A stretch of 64,000 bases of DNA from Mediterraneibacter hominis (GCF_014287475.1 NZ_JACOPF010000001.1:806001-870000); one strand, 5' to 3'; shown: positions 17,772 through 28,900, numbered from the stretch's first letter. Notes: generated by a model not told the origin, from the letters alone. Made by a program: numbers and translations.

Positions 17772-18359
17772 TTATTCTTTCTGATATACCATTGAATTCA
17801 AGTAAATGAGTTCCTTGTACAAATCAATCCATGATATGCAACGTATATATCCATATTCTTTATTCCATGGATATTCTTCTCCAAAAACAAATTTATAAGT
17901 CGCATTACTTGTTTTCAAATTATTCGCACAATCATCTATAAAAATACCGTCTGTCATGTCTACACATGATTTATCTTTATGTTTATCTAAATCAACACCA
18001 ATAAATTTAATATCCTTACTAATATGGTTATAAATCCATTCACTCTTTAAATTTAAATTAGGGGTATGACCGTGAGATACTACATAGACATCAAAATCAT
18101 ACATAAGTAACCACAATAATGATTCTGCATTTTCCATGAATTTGAGATGATTGAAAAAACGCGGTGTGTTGAAATAAAAATCGAATATTTCTGACGAGGC
18201 ACATTTACATTCTTCAAATGACCAGGAATTTATTTCAGATGGTAGAACTTTTTTGAACCCAGAATATTTTAGAAAATCTTCATTATATAAATCTACAATA
18301 GCAGTAATAGTATCAACAATAACACCATCAAAATCTAAGAACAATTTTGGTTTTACGAT
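17772..18359 (-). CDS. HAD-family 5'(3')-nucleotidase-like phosphatase
   Basis: The protein opens with KPKLFLDFDGVIVDTITA, the HAD motif I DxDGV with both catalytic Asp, and has VVSHG for motif II and GIFIDDCANN for motif IV. The small cap and length fit 5'-nucleotidases of the NT5C type that dephosphorylate (deoxy)nucleoside monophosphates. An open frame runs upstream to 18470, overlapping the GMP kinase gene. I start at ATC (18359), 7 bases after AAAGGAG, which places the HAD motif at residue 3 onward as usual for the family; an ATG at 18383 has no good ribosome site. Probably part of nucleotide-pool control. Confidence 0.7.
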   Translation of the reverse strand: MVKPKLFLDFDGVIVDTITAIVDLYNEDFLKYSGFKKVLPSEINSWSFEECKCASSEIFDFYFNTPRFFNHLKFMENAESLLWLLMYDFDVYVVSHGHTPNLNLKSEWIYNHISKDIKFIGVDLDKHKDKSCVDMTDGIFIDDCANNLKTSNATYKFVFGEEYPWNKEYGYIRCISWIDLYKELIYLNSMVYQKE

Positions 18360-18363
18360 GATA

Positions 18364-18915
18364 TCACTCCTTTCCCAGTTCATTCTTGACCCATTCACAT
18401 ACTTTATCCACAGACTCATCAAAAGGTCTATCATTTCGTAGATGATAGTGAAAAGTATGTCTATTTTCATATTCTGTAAATTGTAAATTTTCGTCTACAT
18501 ATCGCCTTTTAAAATCTTTAATATCATCTCCACGTTTTTTTGCTCTTTCTTCAGTCAATTTAATTGGTGTGCGAATATAAATTTCAATAAATTTATATCG
18601 GTCGCCACACTTAACTTTCAAATTATCCAAACCCATAGGATCTATTACATACACATCAGACTTATCCAACATATTAAATGTTGTAAAATATTTATATCCG
18701 TTGATTTCCGTATAAGCAACAATATCATTTTTGTATTGTTTTACTTCTTTTTCAGTAATAAAAATGTGATCTGCTCCACTTTTTTCCGATTTACGTTGTG
18801 GTCGTGTTGTATATGACATAACTGATATTAGGTTTAACCTTTTACAAACTTCTTTTGCAATACTAGACTTCCCAGATGCGGTACGCCCAAGAACCAAAAA
18901 TTTAATTGGTTTGCT
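18364..18915 (-). CDS. gmk: Guanylate kinase-like enzyme
   Basis: Walker A LGRTASGKSSIAKEV is at the N-terminus, followed by the GMP-binding motif MSYTTRPQRKSEKSGADHIF and a Lys/Arg-rich lid with EERAKKRGDD. These are guanylate-kinase signatures: ATP-dependent phosphorylation of GMP or dGMP to the diphosphate. The ATG at 18930 sits only 3 bases from AAAGGAAA; I prefer GTG at 18915, giving MSKPIKFLVLG. Together with the nucleotidase, reductase and dUTPase it forms a dNTP-supply cluster. A dGMP or modified-nucleotide preference cannot be excluded. Confidence 0.82.
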   Translation of the reverse strand, partial: SKPIKFLVLGRTASGKSSIAKEVCKRLNLISVMSYTTRPQRKSEKSGADHIFITEKEVKQYKNDIVAYTEINGYKYFTTFNMLDKSDVYVIDPMGLDNLKVKCGDRYKFIEIYIRTPIKLTEERAKKRGDDIKDFKRRYVDENLQFTEYENRHTFHYHLRNDRPFDESVDKVCEWVKNELGKE

Positions 18916-19183
18916 CACTGAATTCACCATTTTCCTTTTTTAATTTTTCTTTATTTACTTTTGTATGCATTGGGCATACACCTTTTTTCCATTTCTTCAA
19001 AATATGTTTCCTACAGTATCCTTGAGTTTTCCCAAGACATATAGTTAAATTTTTGCAACATGGATATGGACAATTATCAAAATTAACTTTAGAAATATCA
19101 CAAGATTCGATCAAATATTTTACAAAATTATCATTGCTTATTAAATCATCATTATTTAATCTATTCATATTAAGAGATATCAC
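18902..19183 (-). CDS. Small Cys/His-rich protein
   Basis: The 93-residue frame contains NCPYPCCKNLTICLGKTQGY, then CRKHILKKWKKGVCPMHTK, a spacing of Cys and His that suggests a bound zinc. The start is uncertain (GTG at 19183 inside an AAAGGTGAT site, or the ATG five codons later). It overlaps the GMP kinase by 14 bases. I do not recognise the family. Confidence 0.6.
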   Translation of the reverse strand: MISLNMNRLNNDDLISNDNFVKYLIESCDISKVNFDNCPYPCCKNLTICLGKTQGYCRKHILKKWKKGVCPMHTKVNKEKLKKENGEFSEQTN

Positions 19184-19222
19184 CTTTATTTATAAAATTT
19201 AAACCTTCTCTTTTTAAATTTT

Positions 19223-19456
19223 TTACTTCTCAATTTTCCATTTCCTTATAAAATTGTAAAAATTTTCTTCCACATCAGTTCTGTCACTATGTATAATCAC
19301 TTCAATCGGTTCAACTAAATTAAGGCTGTGCAGTCCCAAAAAACTTCTACCATTAATAACATGTCTACCTTGTGTAACTACAATATCACCTTCATAATAT
19401 GCAATACCTTTTACAAAACAATTAATGTCAGTGATATTATTTAAATTAATTTTCAT
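19223..19456 (-). CDS. HPr-like fold protein (short)
   Basis: A 77-residue protein whose middle and end, GDIVVTQGRHVINGRSFLGLHSL and EVIIHSDRTDVEENFYNFI, follow the pattern of the HPr fold (DIxxxxxxxxVxxKSxxGLxSL, then VxIxxxxxDxxxxxxxF). The His15 loop GLHARPA of true HPr is absent, so phosphotransfer is unlikely. It ends in WKIE like its upstream neighbour, indicating tandem paralogues. AAGGAGAC precedes the start. Function unknown. Confidence 0.6.
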   Translation of the reverse strand: MKINLNNITDINCFVKGIAYYEGDIVVTQGRHVINGRSFLGLHSLNLVEPIEVIIHSDRTDVEENFYNFIRKWKIEK

Positions 19457-19460
19457 TTCA

Positions 19461-19706
19461 TTAGTCTCCTTCTATTTTCCAAAGCTTCATATCATTTATA
19501 AATCTAGCTATCACTTTTTTATCACATGTATGAATTATTGCTGTACATATATGATCTGGTGAAATACTCATGACGCCTAGTGTAGATTTTGCGTCCACTG
19601 TATATCGTCCACAAATTAAATCAATATCACAATTATAATCTTGACATGTCGCAATAAATAATGCTGCATTCTTTGCTGTCTTAAATTGTAGTTTTACTGA
19701 TACCAT
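19461..19706 (-). CDS. HPr-like fold protein
   Basis: The 81-residue protein contains CDIDLICGRYTVDAKSTLG, then VMSISPDHICTAIIHTC and a WKIEGD ending, again matching the HPr fold; the regulatory-Ser region KSxLGxMS is the clearest match. The catalytic His loop is replaced by KTAKNAALF. I start at the ATG 8 bases after AGGAGG, shorter than the open frame to 19754. Its neighbour at 19223 is a likely paralogue. The pair may bind a host partner through the HPr surface, but this is inference. Confidence 0.65.
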   Translation of the reverse strand: MVSVKLQFKTAKNAALFIATCQDYNCDIDLICGRYTVDAKSTLGVMSISPDHICTAIIHTCDKKVIARFINDMKLWKIEGD

Positions 19707-19725
19707 TGTCATACCTCCTAACTTA

Positions 19726-19911
19726 TCATCGTTTAATATATCCTTCTCCTCCATTGCGTAATCTTAATACTATGTGTGAAGCGCAGTCAGAATCAGCTAA
19801 TGAATGACCAATGCAATCAATCACATATTCTTTTCCCTCTAGTTCTGCAAGGATAAAATCATCTTTAATTAGAGATAATTCTTTAATCATCTGTCTACTT
19901 GTTACTATCAC
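19726..19911 (-). CDS. Hypothetical protein
   Basis: A 61-residue protein (GTG start following GGGGAGGG) with a hydrophobic beta-rich centre, FILAELEGKEYVIDCIGH. No recognised domain. It lies between ligA and the HPr-like pair in the same direction. Confidence 0.5.
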   Translation of the reverse strand: MIVTSRQMIKELSLIKDDFILAELEGKEYVIDCIGHSLADSDCASHIVLRLRNGGEGYIKR

Positions 19912-19931
19912 GTAATGTTACTTCCCTCCCC

Positions 19932-21940
19932 TTACTTCCTTATCATTGCTATCACTTCATCCTCTGTGATAATGGGAATATTTAATTGTTTTGCTTTTTT
20001 ATTTTTGGAACTATTTGAATTGATGTCATTATTAATTAGATATGATGTCTTTGCACTGACAGAACTAGACACTTTTGCCCCAAGAAATTCTAGTTTCGAT
20101 TTTAGGTCGTCTCTATTCGAGAAATGTTCTAAAGAGCCTGTAATAACAAATGTTTGACCAGACAAGTTTTTGTTTTTGGATTCAGAGCTTTCATTTGTAA
20201 CAAAGTGTATATTGCGAATAATCTGATATACCCTATCTTCACCATACATTGTCATAAACCAATTATGGATATTCTGACTAAGTATTTCTCCGAAACCATT
20301 AATACTTGAAAAGTCAAAATTATTAAATCCTGCATATTCAAATTATCCCATGTTTTAAATACTTTAGTTAGCTCTTTAGATTGAGATGATCCAATACCAG
20401 GAATGCTTAATGCGCAAATAAATTTTGATAATGCAACATTTTTACTCTTTTCTATTGCTTTGGATAATTTAGCTACAGACTTTGTACCAAATCCCTCCAT
20501 GCTAATAAGTTCTTGAAAATGACAGGTAAGCTCATAGATATCTGATAGATTCTTAACCCAACCAAGTTCAATAAATTTTGAAAGAGTTTCATCTGATAAG
20601 CCATCAATATCCATTCCTTTCCGGGATACAAAATGAGATACCCTTCCAAGTAGTTTTCCTTTGCAATATGGATTAGTACATTTCAAAGCTTCACTATCTT
20701 TTTCTTTTATAACCTCTGTTTTACTACCACAGATAGGACATGAAACTGGAATTTCATAGGAATTACTTTTAGTAATATTGTCTCGAATCTGGGGAATAAT
20801 TTCATTACTTTTATATACTGTAACCCTATCCCCTACTCCAATCTGAAGATTTTTCAAAATACTTACATTATGTAGTGAAGCTCTTGATACTTTTGTCCCG
20901 CAAAATTCAACTGAATCAAAGATAGCAGTCGGCGTAAGCGTACCTGTTTTACCCATTGTCCAATCAAACCCTCTGATAATAGTTTCCTCTTCTTCCTCAT
21001 AAAATTTAAATGCAAGTGAATGTTTAGGGTGATGTCCTGTAGAACCAAGTGACAATCCATATTCGATATCATCGTATGTGATTACAAGTCCATCTATAGG
21101 TGTATGAGTTATCTGCGCCATGCGTTTTAAAATCTCAATTCGTTTTTCTATACTATCTTTTGTTGACATCTTCAACTGTAACGCACTTACAGTATCAAAG
21201 CCTAATATACTCGTTGTGTTTAAACGTGCCATAAAATGATTTCTATAATAAGTAACAAGGTCATTGGCACCACAAAGGGAAACTAATTCTGCTTCATTTT
21301 CGATATACGGAACCTTCCATGCTACAAATTTAATATGCCTTTTCGCTGCAATATTACTATCTAACTGCCTTACGGAACCACTCACTAAGTTCCTTGGATT
21401 CTTATATTTTTCATTTTCAGTTAATTCTGAATTAATTTTTTCAAAATCATCGTATGTGATAATTGCTTCTCCCTCAATTTCAAGGCGATGTTTATATGGA
21501 ATCTGGAGTGGGATGTTTGTAAACACTCTGGCGTTATGTGTAATAATTTCTCCAGTCTCACCGTCACCTCGCGTTTCAGCTTGAATCAATTCACCCTTAT
21601 CATATGTCAAAAGCACTGTTAATCCATCAAGTTTATGCATTAGAACACAGTCATTTTCTCCCATAAAAGCAAGCAAGTCATCTATATTTTTTGTTTTATT
21701 AAGAGATAACATTGGATGAGAATGCTTTACTTTTTCAAGCTTTGATACCGCTTCATACCCCACTGTCTTTGTAGGCGAATTTACATATGATATTCCAAGT
21801 TTATTTTCTAATGCAAGCAATTCATCATATAAATCATCGTATTCTTTATCTGATATCACAGAATTTGAGTTATTATAATATTCATAACGATAATAATTTA
21901 ATTTATTGGTAATTTCTTGTAGTTTATCTCTTGCGTTCAA
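19932..21940 (-). CDS. ligA: NAD+-dependent DNA ligase LigA, frameshifted before the BRCT domain
   Basis: The first frame (20252-21940, TTG start after AGGAGGAGACTAC) holds the Ia domain, the adenylation motif MHKLDGL, NPRNLVSGS, the OB fold, the zinc finger CPIC...CTNPYC and helix-hairpin-helix units. Near 20316-20319 an A-run (T-run in the gene) appears one base short: the other frame continues FDFSSINGFGEILSQNIHNW and then the BRCT domain to 19932. Both halves look well conserved, so this is a recent single-base loss, a sequencing error or a recoding event. The enzyme seals nicks using NAD+. Even without BRCT the N-terminal part may retain activity. Confidence 0.85.
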
Positions 21941-22137
21941 GTAGTCTCCTCCTCTCTGAATACCACTCCATATTCCTTCATAATCTCAATAATTTCTTTT
22001 GATGTTCTTTTTTCAATATTCCATTTCAGCATTTCATCTGATTTACATAGTGATAATTCATTAATATCGTTAATATCATGCCCTTTCAGAGCCATGTAAG
22101 CAGGAATTGACATATTTATCGTTTCTATTTTTGGCAT
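21937..22137 (-). CDS. Hypothetical protein
   Basis: A 66-residue soluble protein, MPKIETINMSIPAYMALKGH at its start and a charged helical end, with AGGGAG before the ATG. It overlaps ligA by 4 bases. No family recognised. Confidence 0.55.
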   Translation of the reverse strand: MPKIETINMSIPAYMALKGHDINDINELSLCKSDEMLKWNIEKRTSKEIIEIMKEYGVVFREEETT

Positions 22138-22152
22138 ATTAAAAACTCCCTA

Positions 22153-22314
22153 TCAAACTGGAATCATACATCTGAAACTATATAACATAGCCACAACAAA
22201 TCCGAAGGTAATAATCGCATATGGAATATCGCTCAATTCTACACGCCAACCTGTTACTACAAATAAAATCACCGTAACAATCAATGCTGCAATAATCATC
22301 ATTATACAACTCAT
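22153..22314 (-). CDS. Small membrane protein (53 aa)
   Basis: ATG at 22314 overlaps the TGA of the RecD2 gene (ATGA), indicating coupled translation. The 53 residues hold two hydrophobic segments, IMMIIAALIVTVILFVV and YAIITFGFVVAMLYSF, separated by a short polar turn. No family recognised. Confidence 0.55.
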   Translation of the reverse strand: MSCIMMIIAALIVTVILFVVTGWRVELSDIPYAIITFGFVVAMLYSFRCMIPV

Positions 22315-25300
22315 ACTTGATTCTCCTTAATTGAATCTGGCAAAGACATCCACGTTTGTCTTGAAGTATTATGATTTGTACGAATACATCTCATGAACGC
22401 TTGTGGCTCAGCTAGTAAAAGACATCTTGTCTTTGCCCGTGTTAATAATGTATATAACATACAGTTGTCTAAAAGCGTATAATGTTGTTTATCAATAATA
22501 CCTATTACTGTTCTAAAGCCCGATCCTTGGCAATTCCATGCGCTAAATCCATTTTGTACAAATTGATGTGTTTTTGGCATTTCAATACAATATGTTTGTG
22601 CTATTGTAGTGTGTATATCTTTAACCTTTTGGATACTTGTATTATGATATAAATAGTCTAAATATTTTACATCGTTATTGTAAATATTATTTTCATTACA
22701 GAATTGCAAGAATAATTTTAAAGATGCGTAACTAATATTTCTTCTGTCTTTTCGCATTATTTTATATGAGATTTTATTTCTTGGAATGTTATAATCTTTA
22801 ACAATTTTTTCTATTATATTTTTGATGTATGGGATAGCATAATTACTAGAAGTCTTTCCAGTTTGTTCGTAATATTTATAGGATTTTTTCTCTTTCTCGT
22901 TGCTAATAAATCCAATTGTTTTTATAAATTTATCGCAATCAGTACCATATAAAAAGAGGTTATAACTTATTGCATTTGTTCCATTTGGACAACAAGTGCT
23001 ACGTTTCAATTTGGTTGATATAATTCCCATATTTAATAACAACATTTGTATTTGATTAACCAATTTCTCACATGCAGACGTAAACGATATATGTTCGAAT
23101 TTATTATTTTTCACACACACACTTCCGTCTTCAAACACTCCACGCAAAAATTCAATTTGAATCTCTTTTGGTGCTGACATTATTACATGTGGTACAAATT
23201 TATTGTTTGGTTGTATCCCGTCAATGTTTTCGCAAAAAGCCTTAATGTGTTTTGATGAAATTTCACTTAGATACATTCCTCCCATTGTACCACCAGGAAG
23301 TACATTGCGTGGTTCCTTCGCTTTATACCCAAATATTTGATATATTACATTATTAAAATCCAGAACTACGTTTTTATGGTTTTTTCCGTATTTAATTCCG
23401 TGGTTTGACACTACTCCATCTGCAACCATATAACCTAAAAACCTAGCAAATTCTTTTGTTAAATACGTTGGGATTTCATAAATTGAAGTTCTAATATCAA
23501 GCGTACTTAAATCAACCTTCCAATTATCTGGTAATGATATCTTATCTCCGTATATATTAGAATTTTTTATAATCACAACATAATCATCATTAGTGATATC
23601 TTTAGCATATTTAGGAATAATATATCCGTCCTTACCTAAGACATTTATTTTATGGTCTGGAGTCGCCGTTAGTGAATACCCACGTTGAGAAGAAATAATA
23701 AGACACTCTGATATACCGGCATTATAAAATGCTTTTGGTTTTTCTAACTCATATCCATTATAAACATATGGAACATCATCATTTAATATTTTTGATTCAT
23801 ATTTACCTGCATTATTATTCAGTTCATTTAATTCTATGATACCATTTGTGCTAAATAACATTGTGTCTTCTGTAACGCACTTATGGCATGTCATAGCATA
23901 TGCTAGTTCAATTTCAGAAAGTTCATTCATCTTATATTCGACTATCTTCTTTCTGTCAAATGATACGGCTAAATCATTATACTCAACTTCACAATACTTC
24001 ACTTTTTTCTTTTCTTCATTTTTTTCTCCAATATACGTTATATAACCTATTTCTCCATTAAAAATATTTTTTTCATAGTTGTTAGTTATCTGCATAACTT
24101 TTGCTCCAAGTTTAAAAACTGTTTCTCCATATGAGATAAATTTAGACTCACTGCCTAATAATTTTTCTTGAATAATTTTATTTAATTCTATGGAACTATT
24201 TATACAATTCTGTTTTCTTGGAGTAATAATGACGACCTCTCCTATATCTTCTGTTTCAATAGATTTTAAAAAAGTTTGAATTGCAATATTCTGTAATGCT
24301 TCTCTATTGTCTCGGAACATATAGTACATATCTTTTAATTTTCCACGTATAATTTTTAATGAAGGTTCACTCAAAGGACTGATACCGTCTCTTATGAGAT
24401 TTGCATCAGATAAAATACCTGATAATTCTGCCTGTCGCATTGGTTTGGTAAGTTGATAAGAATTGAATTCAGATCTGTGTATAATGTCAGAAAATACATT
24501 GCCATATCCAATTGGTGGTAGTTGCATATGATCTCCACATATAATTATTCTGGTTGTATCATTAACAGCCTCCAATAAAGAAAGAAACAATCCTGCGTTA
24601 ATCATACTTCCTTCGTCAATAAGCAGAACATCTGTAGGCAATGGATTTTGGAAATTATATGTGAATTCATTTAGCCCCTGTGAACCAAGTAAGCGATGAA
24701 TCGTGGATGAAGCAAATCCTGTTGCTTCTGTAATTCTCTGCGCTGCCTTTGCTGATAAGGCACAAGTAGAAATTCTATAATTAAACCCTTGATAGACTTT
24801 GAGGATGCCTCTTGATATTGAACTTTTCCCTGTCCCAGCTTTTCCTGAAATTATAATGAGGTTGGATTGTATTGACTGTGTAATAACATTTTTTTGTTCT
24901 TCGGTATATTGAAACCCCTGTTCTTTCTCAGCTTCTTTGATATATTCATCAACTTTATTATCATCTTCTATCACAACTATATGATTATCCAAGTTTTGCT
25001 TTGATACTAGGATATTAAATATTTTTTCTTCAATATGTCTATATTCTTTTGATCCAACTTTATCTTCTTCTATATATAAGAAAGTATTATGTTCTAACAA
25101 ATCATCTAATAAATTGTAACACTCTGGAATTGTATCACTAATAGCATTTTTTAAATTATTTATATACACCCATGTATGTCCACCGCTCTCTCCGCACTCT
25201 TTTAAGTAAAACATAATAAAGGCAGTCAACCGATGGTTCGACACCCGTAAATCTGGTTTGATTTTTAATGCCATATCATCAATTCTTTTAAATCCAAGAC

Positions 25301-25937
25301 CTTTGATTGCTTTAACCATGATATAAGGATTTTCTTTTAACTTTTGTTTAAGCAATGATGGATTTGGTTCTGCGTCAAGAAGTCTTTTAATCATATTGAA
25401 GGTCACACCCATTGGTTGCAATAGAGTAATAATGTCCGAAATGATATAATTTTTTATAATAGACTCTCTGATTTTATCCCAAGTTTTTTTCCCAACCCCA
25501 CGAATTTTATCATACTCTAAATCTATCAGCCCACCATTCATAACATCTTCAATCACATTGGGATATTCGTATAAGATATTATCAGCGATGGATTCAGAAG
25601 ATACTAATGATTTTAAAAATAGTTTCTGTTCTTCTTGAGATTGCGGTATTATCGCGATAATGGATATGGGTACATATTGATATTGATGGAATTTTTCATT
25701 ATACTCACATCTCGCTTTTACGAGATATTCCGAACCTACATATAACTGTTGCATTTTACCAGCTATTGTACTCATTTTTTGCGTAACCGCTTTATCGTCA
25801 AGTGGATCTTTATATTCTAAGTATTCTGGGATCTTATCTTTTGTAGTAAAATTAAATACACCCCAAGAAGTGTCTTCGTTGTAATATCGCTCACTCACAG
25901 GAACCATTTTAAATTCTAATATTTCCATATTATCCAT
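22311..25937 (-). CDS. RecD2-like SF1B DNA helicase with intein
   Basis: After an N-terminal domain with helix-hairpin-helix units (GVGKKTWDKI, IKGLGFKRIDD) come Walker A IISGKAGTGKSS (363-373), LLIDEGSM (438-445), GDHMQLPPIG and the motif V/VI region AMTCHK + CQGSGFRTVI and YTLLTRAKTRC. This is a 5'-3' helicase of the RecD2/TraA type, involved in replication or recombination. Residues 687-1135 are an intein interrupting the HKxQGS motif. Without it the enzyme has about 759 residues, family-typical. The gene overlaps dnaE by 8 bases and the small membrane gene by 4. Confidence 0.88.
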   Translation of the reverse strand: MDNMEILEFKMVPVSERYYNEDTSWGVFNFTTKDKIPEYLEYKDPLDDKAVTQKMSTIAGKMQQLYVGSEYLVKARCEYNEKFHQYQYVPISIIAIIPQSQEEQKLFLKSLVSSESIADNILYEYPNVIEDVMNGGLIDLEYDKIRGVGKKTWDKIRESIIKNYIISDIITLLQPMGVTFNMIKRLLDAEPNPSLLKQKLKENPYIMVKAIKGLGFKRIDDMALKIKPDLRVSNHRLTAFIMFYLKECGESGGHTWVYINNLKNAISDTIPECYNLLDDLLEHNTFLYIEEDKVGSKEYRHIEEKIFNILVSKQNLDNHIVVIEDDNKVDEYIKEAEKEQGFQYTEEQKNVITQSIQSNLIIISGKAGTGKSSISRGILKVYQGFNYRISTCALSAKAAQRITEATGFASSTIHRLLGSQGLNEFTYNFQNPLPTDVLLIDEGSMINAGLFLSLLEAVNDTTRIIICGDHMQLPPIGYGNVFSDIIHRSEFNSYQLTKPMRQAELSGILSDANLIRDGISPLSEPSLKIIRGKLKDMYYMFRDNREALQNIAIQTFLKSIETEDIGEVVIITPRKQNCINSSIELNKIIQEKLLGSESKFISYGETVFKLGAKVMQITNNYEKNIFNGEIGYITYIGEKNEEKKKVKYCEVEYNDLAVSFDRKKIVEYKMNELSEIELAYAMTCHKCVTEDTMLFSTNGIIELNELNNNAGKYESKILNDDVPYVYNGYELEKPKAFYNAGISECLIISSQRGYSLTATPDHKINVLGKDGYIIPKYAKDITNDDYVVIIKNSNIYGDKISLPDNWKVDLSTLDIRTSIYEIPTYLTKEFARFLGYMVADGVVSNHGIKYGKNHKNVVLDFNNVIYQIFGYKAKEPRNVLPGGTMGGMYLSEISSKHIKAFCENIDGIQPNNKFVPHVIMSAPKEIQIEFLRGVFEDGSVCVKNNKFEHISFTSACEKLVNQIQMLLLNMGIISTKLKRSTCCPNGTNAISYNLFLYGTDCDKFIKTIGFISNEKEKKSYKYYEQTGKTSSNYAIPYIKNIIEKIVKDYNIPRNKISYKIMRKDRRNISYASLKLFLQFCNENNIYNNDVKYLDYLYHNTSIQKVKDIHTTIAQTYCIEMPKTHQFVQNGFSAWNCQGSGFRTVIGIIDKQHYTLLDNCMLYTLLTRAKTRCLLLAEPQAFMRCIRTNHNTSRQTWMSLPDSIKENQV
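22533..23879 (-). other. Intein in RecD2 (449 aa, LAGLIDADG endonuclease)
   Basis: Starts with Cys1 (CVTEDTMLFSTNG) and ends GFSAWN before Cys+1. Block B is TATPDHKI. Endonuclease motifs are RFLGYMVADG and FLRGVFEDGS. The penultimate residue is Trp instead of the usual His, which may slow or alter the last splicing step. The insertion in helicase motif V means unspliced protein would be inactive. Confidence 0.88.
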
Positions 25938-28900
25938 GTATCACTTTCACCGCCTTTCTTTTTTTAATTTCATTTAACCATGTGTAGTATGATTTCATCT
26001 CTTTGACGATTACTTTATCGTCTGAATCTTTCTGGCAATATATTGCTACTTGATTTCCTTTTGCAATCAAATCTTCGTATTCCTTTAATTTACTGTGCCA
26101 TACGATTCCTTCTGTTAATCCAAATGACGAATAAATATTAATGTATGCAAATGTCTTTCCATGACGGTCTTTTTTCTTTTGTACTTTTGCAATGATTCCT
26201 ACAATTGTGCATAACTCTCCTTCTTCCACATCCTCAAATGCTCTAGAAAGATACCGATATGCGTCACAGAATGGATTGTCATTGATAAAAATTTGCAGTG
26301 CTTCAAATTCCCAAAATTCTTCATTTTCAAGATATTTATTATTTTCTCGGATATATTTTTGAAATCGCTCTGATTGCTGTTTATCAAAGGCTTCTTGTCT
26401 CTTTCGATTGTATACTTCTAAGATTTTTTCTTTATCGTAATCATATTTTTTTAGACCAATTCGATATTTTTCTGGATCAATATCCCACTCCGCAATCAAT
26501 GTCGCATATGAAGGTGCTTTTGCTACGGATTTAAATTTCAGTGGTTTATATAGGCTTTTCAAATATCGGATTAAACATATTTTTTTATCCTTTGTGGGTA
26601 TTGCTCCAGCTTTAATCAAAGAAATAACTTGTGCTTTTGTAACACCTGTACGTTCGATAAAATCTTGTAATCCCATATATGCGCCATTTATATTTCGTTC
26701 GCTAATAATTGCATTTGCAACATTTTCTCCAATGCCACTGATAGCAGATAATCCAAACAATATTTTATTATTGCTAATCGAAAAATTCATTTCTGACTTA
26801 TTAATATTAGGTGGTGTCACATTAATACCAAAGTCCTTCGCATCAATAATATATTTATTAATCATACCTGCCTTATCTTTGTTCAGGTTAAATAATGCTT
26901 TAAAAAAATAGATTGTATAATAAGTTTTTAGATATGCCGTTTGGAAACAAACTACAGCGTAAGAATAGCTATGGGATTTATTAAAACAATACCCACCCTT
27001 AGCAGACATTTCATCACTAATTATTTTTGCTAATTCTGCACTATATCCTGTATCTATGATCTCTTGATATAACTTTTCCGATTCCTTCTTGACTAATTCA
27101 ATATTCTTTTTCCCGATCGCCTTACGATAAAGATCCGCACCGCCATACGTTCTACCACCAAATTTGCGTACAATATCTAATATTTCTTCCTGATATATCA
27201 ACTGACCGTATGTATCTTTTAATATACTTTCCATATCTGGATGAATATAATGCACTTTCTCTGGGTTATGTTTGCATTCAATATATTCATCTAATGCTCC
27301 CATTGAATCTGGTCTATATAAAGCTAATACTGCGGATAAATCTTCCATATTCGACGCCTGAAGTCTTATTAACAAATCTTTCATTCCAGCACTTTCTACT
27401 TGGAAGACTCCATTAGTCAATCCTTTGTTCAAAATAATATATGGCTTAGTATCATTGTAAAAACGAGGATTATTGATATTAATCTCATATGGATCTATTC
27501 CAGTATCATTTATGATTTCCTGTATCATTGTTAGTGTTTGAACACCCAATAAATCAAATTTAATAATCCCTATTTCTTCCACAATGCGCTTGTCAACTTG
27601 AATAACATGTTCACCCTTCTCTCCTAATTTCATCGGCATATAATCGTTAATATCTGTATCCACAATACCAACACCTCCAGCGTGACATGATACGGTTTTA
27701 ACTCGTCCACTCAAATGTAATGCTATATCAAATAATTCTTGGTATTGTGGGTTATTATTGACAAGCTCTTTATTATTATCAAGACATTCTTCAAATGTAT
27801 CATAGGTAAATTTTTTACTCAGTTTGTCCATTTCTTTATATTGGAATCCAAGTATTTTACCTACATCTTTGATTGCGACAACAGGGGTAATAAAAGAGAA
27901 ATTAATAATTTGGCATACATTACTTTCACCATATTTACGGGTTAAATAATCTATGACAAGCCCTCTGTCAGAGAAATCCACATCAATATCCGGCATTGAT
28001 ACTCTTTCAGGATTTAAGAATCGCTCGAAAATTAATCCATACTTGATTGGATCAAGCTCAGAAATTTTTAGAGTATAACATACCATACTGCCTGCTGCCG
28101 AACCACGACCAGGTCCCACAGCAATTCCATTATCCTTTGCATAATTTATGAAATCCCATACAATAAGAAAGTATCCGTCAAATCCCATTTGATGAATTAT
28201 GCCTAACTCATACTCTATACGTTGTTTATATTTTTCCTGTACTTCTTTATTAAGCTTATCTAATCCACGATATTTCCACCCTTCCGCTACCAAATATTTT
28301 AAGTAGTCATAATTATTGTCAAAGCCTTTTGGAAGAGGGAACGTAGGTAGTTGCGGAGACTGAAATGGCATTTTTACGTCGGCAATTAAGTCAGCAATTT
28401 CATCCGTCCTTAACAACCCAACATTAACTGCTTCTTGTCCAATTTGGCCATCCATTATTTCATGAATTTCTTCATCGCTTTGGATACAACATCCTTCGTA
28501 TACTTCACTTGCAGTTTCGCTATCATGAGCAATCTGCACATACCGGCTCTGATATTTTAGATCTTCTTTGGTAGCGGCATGACTATCACATGTGATAATA
28601 TATGGGGTATTTGTTATCTGTGAAAGCTTTAATATTTTTTGATTATATTCTGCTTGTTCTGGGTGATTATGCGACTGCATTTCAAGATAGAAATAAGGGA
28701 AAATAGATTTGTATTCGTTGATATACTGAATGCATTTGTCAATATCTGGTTCTTTTGCTAACTTTGACGCTAAACATGCTGAAGAAACAACTAAGTCTTT
28801 TCCATATGGTTTCATTGCCTCCAAGTCAATTCGTGGTTTATAGTAGAAACCTTCAAAATTACTTTTTGTAATCAGTTTATTAATGGCTTTTCTGCCATTC

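Noticed and set aside
20300..20330. Programmed -1 frameshifting in ligA
   Set aside because: No canonical slippery heptamer in the zero frame (ATA ATT TTG); a lost T in a T-run explains it more simply.
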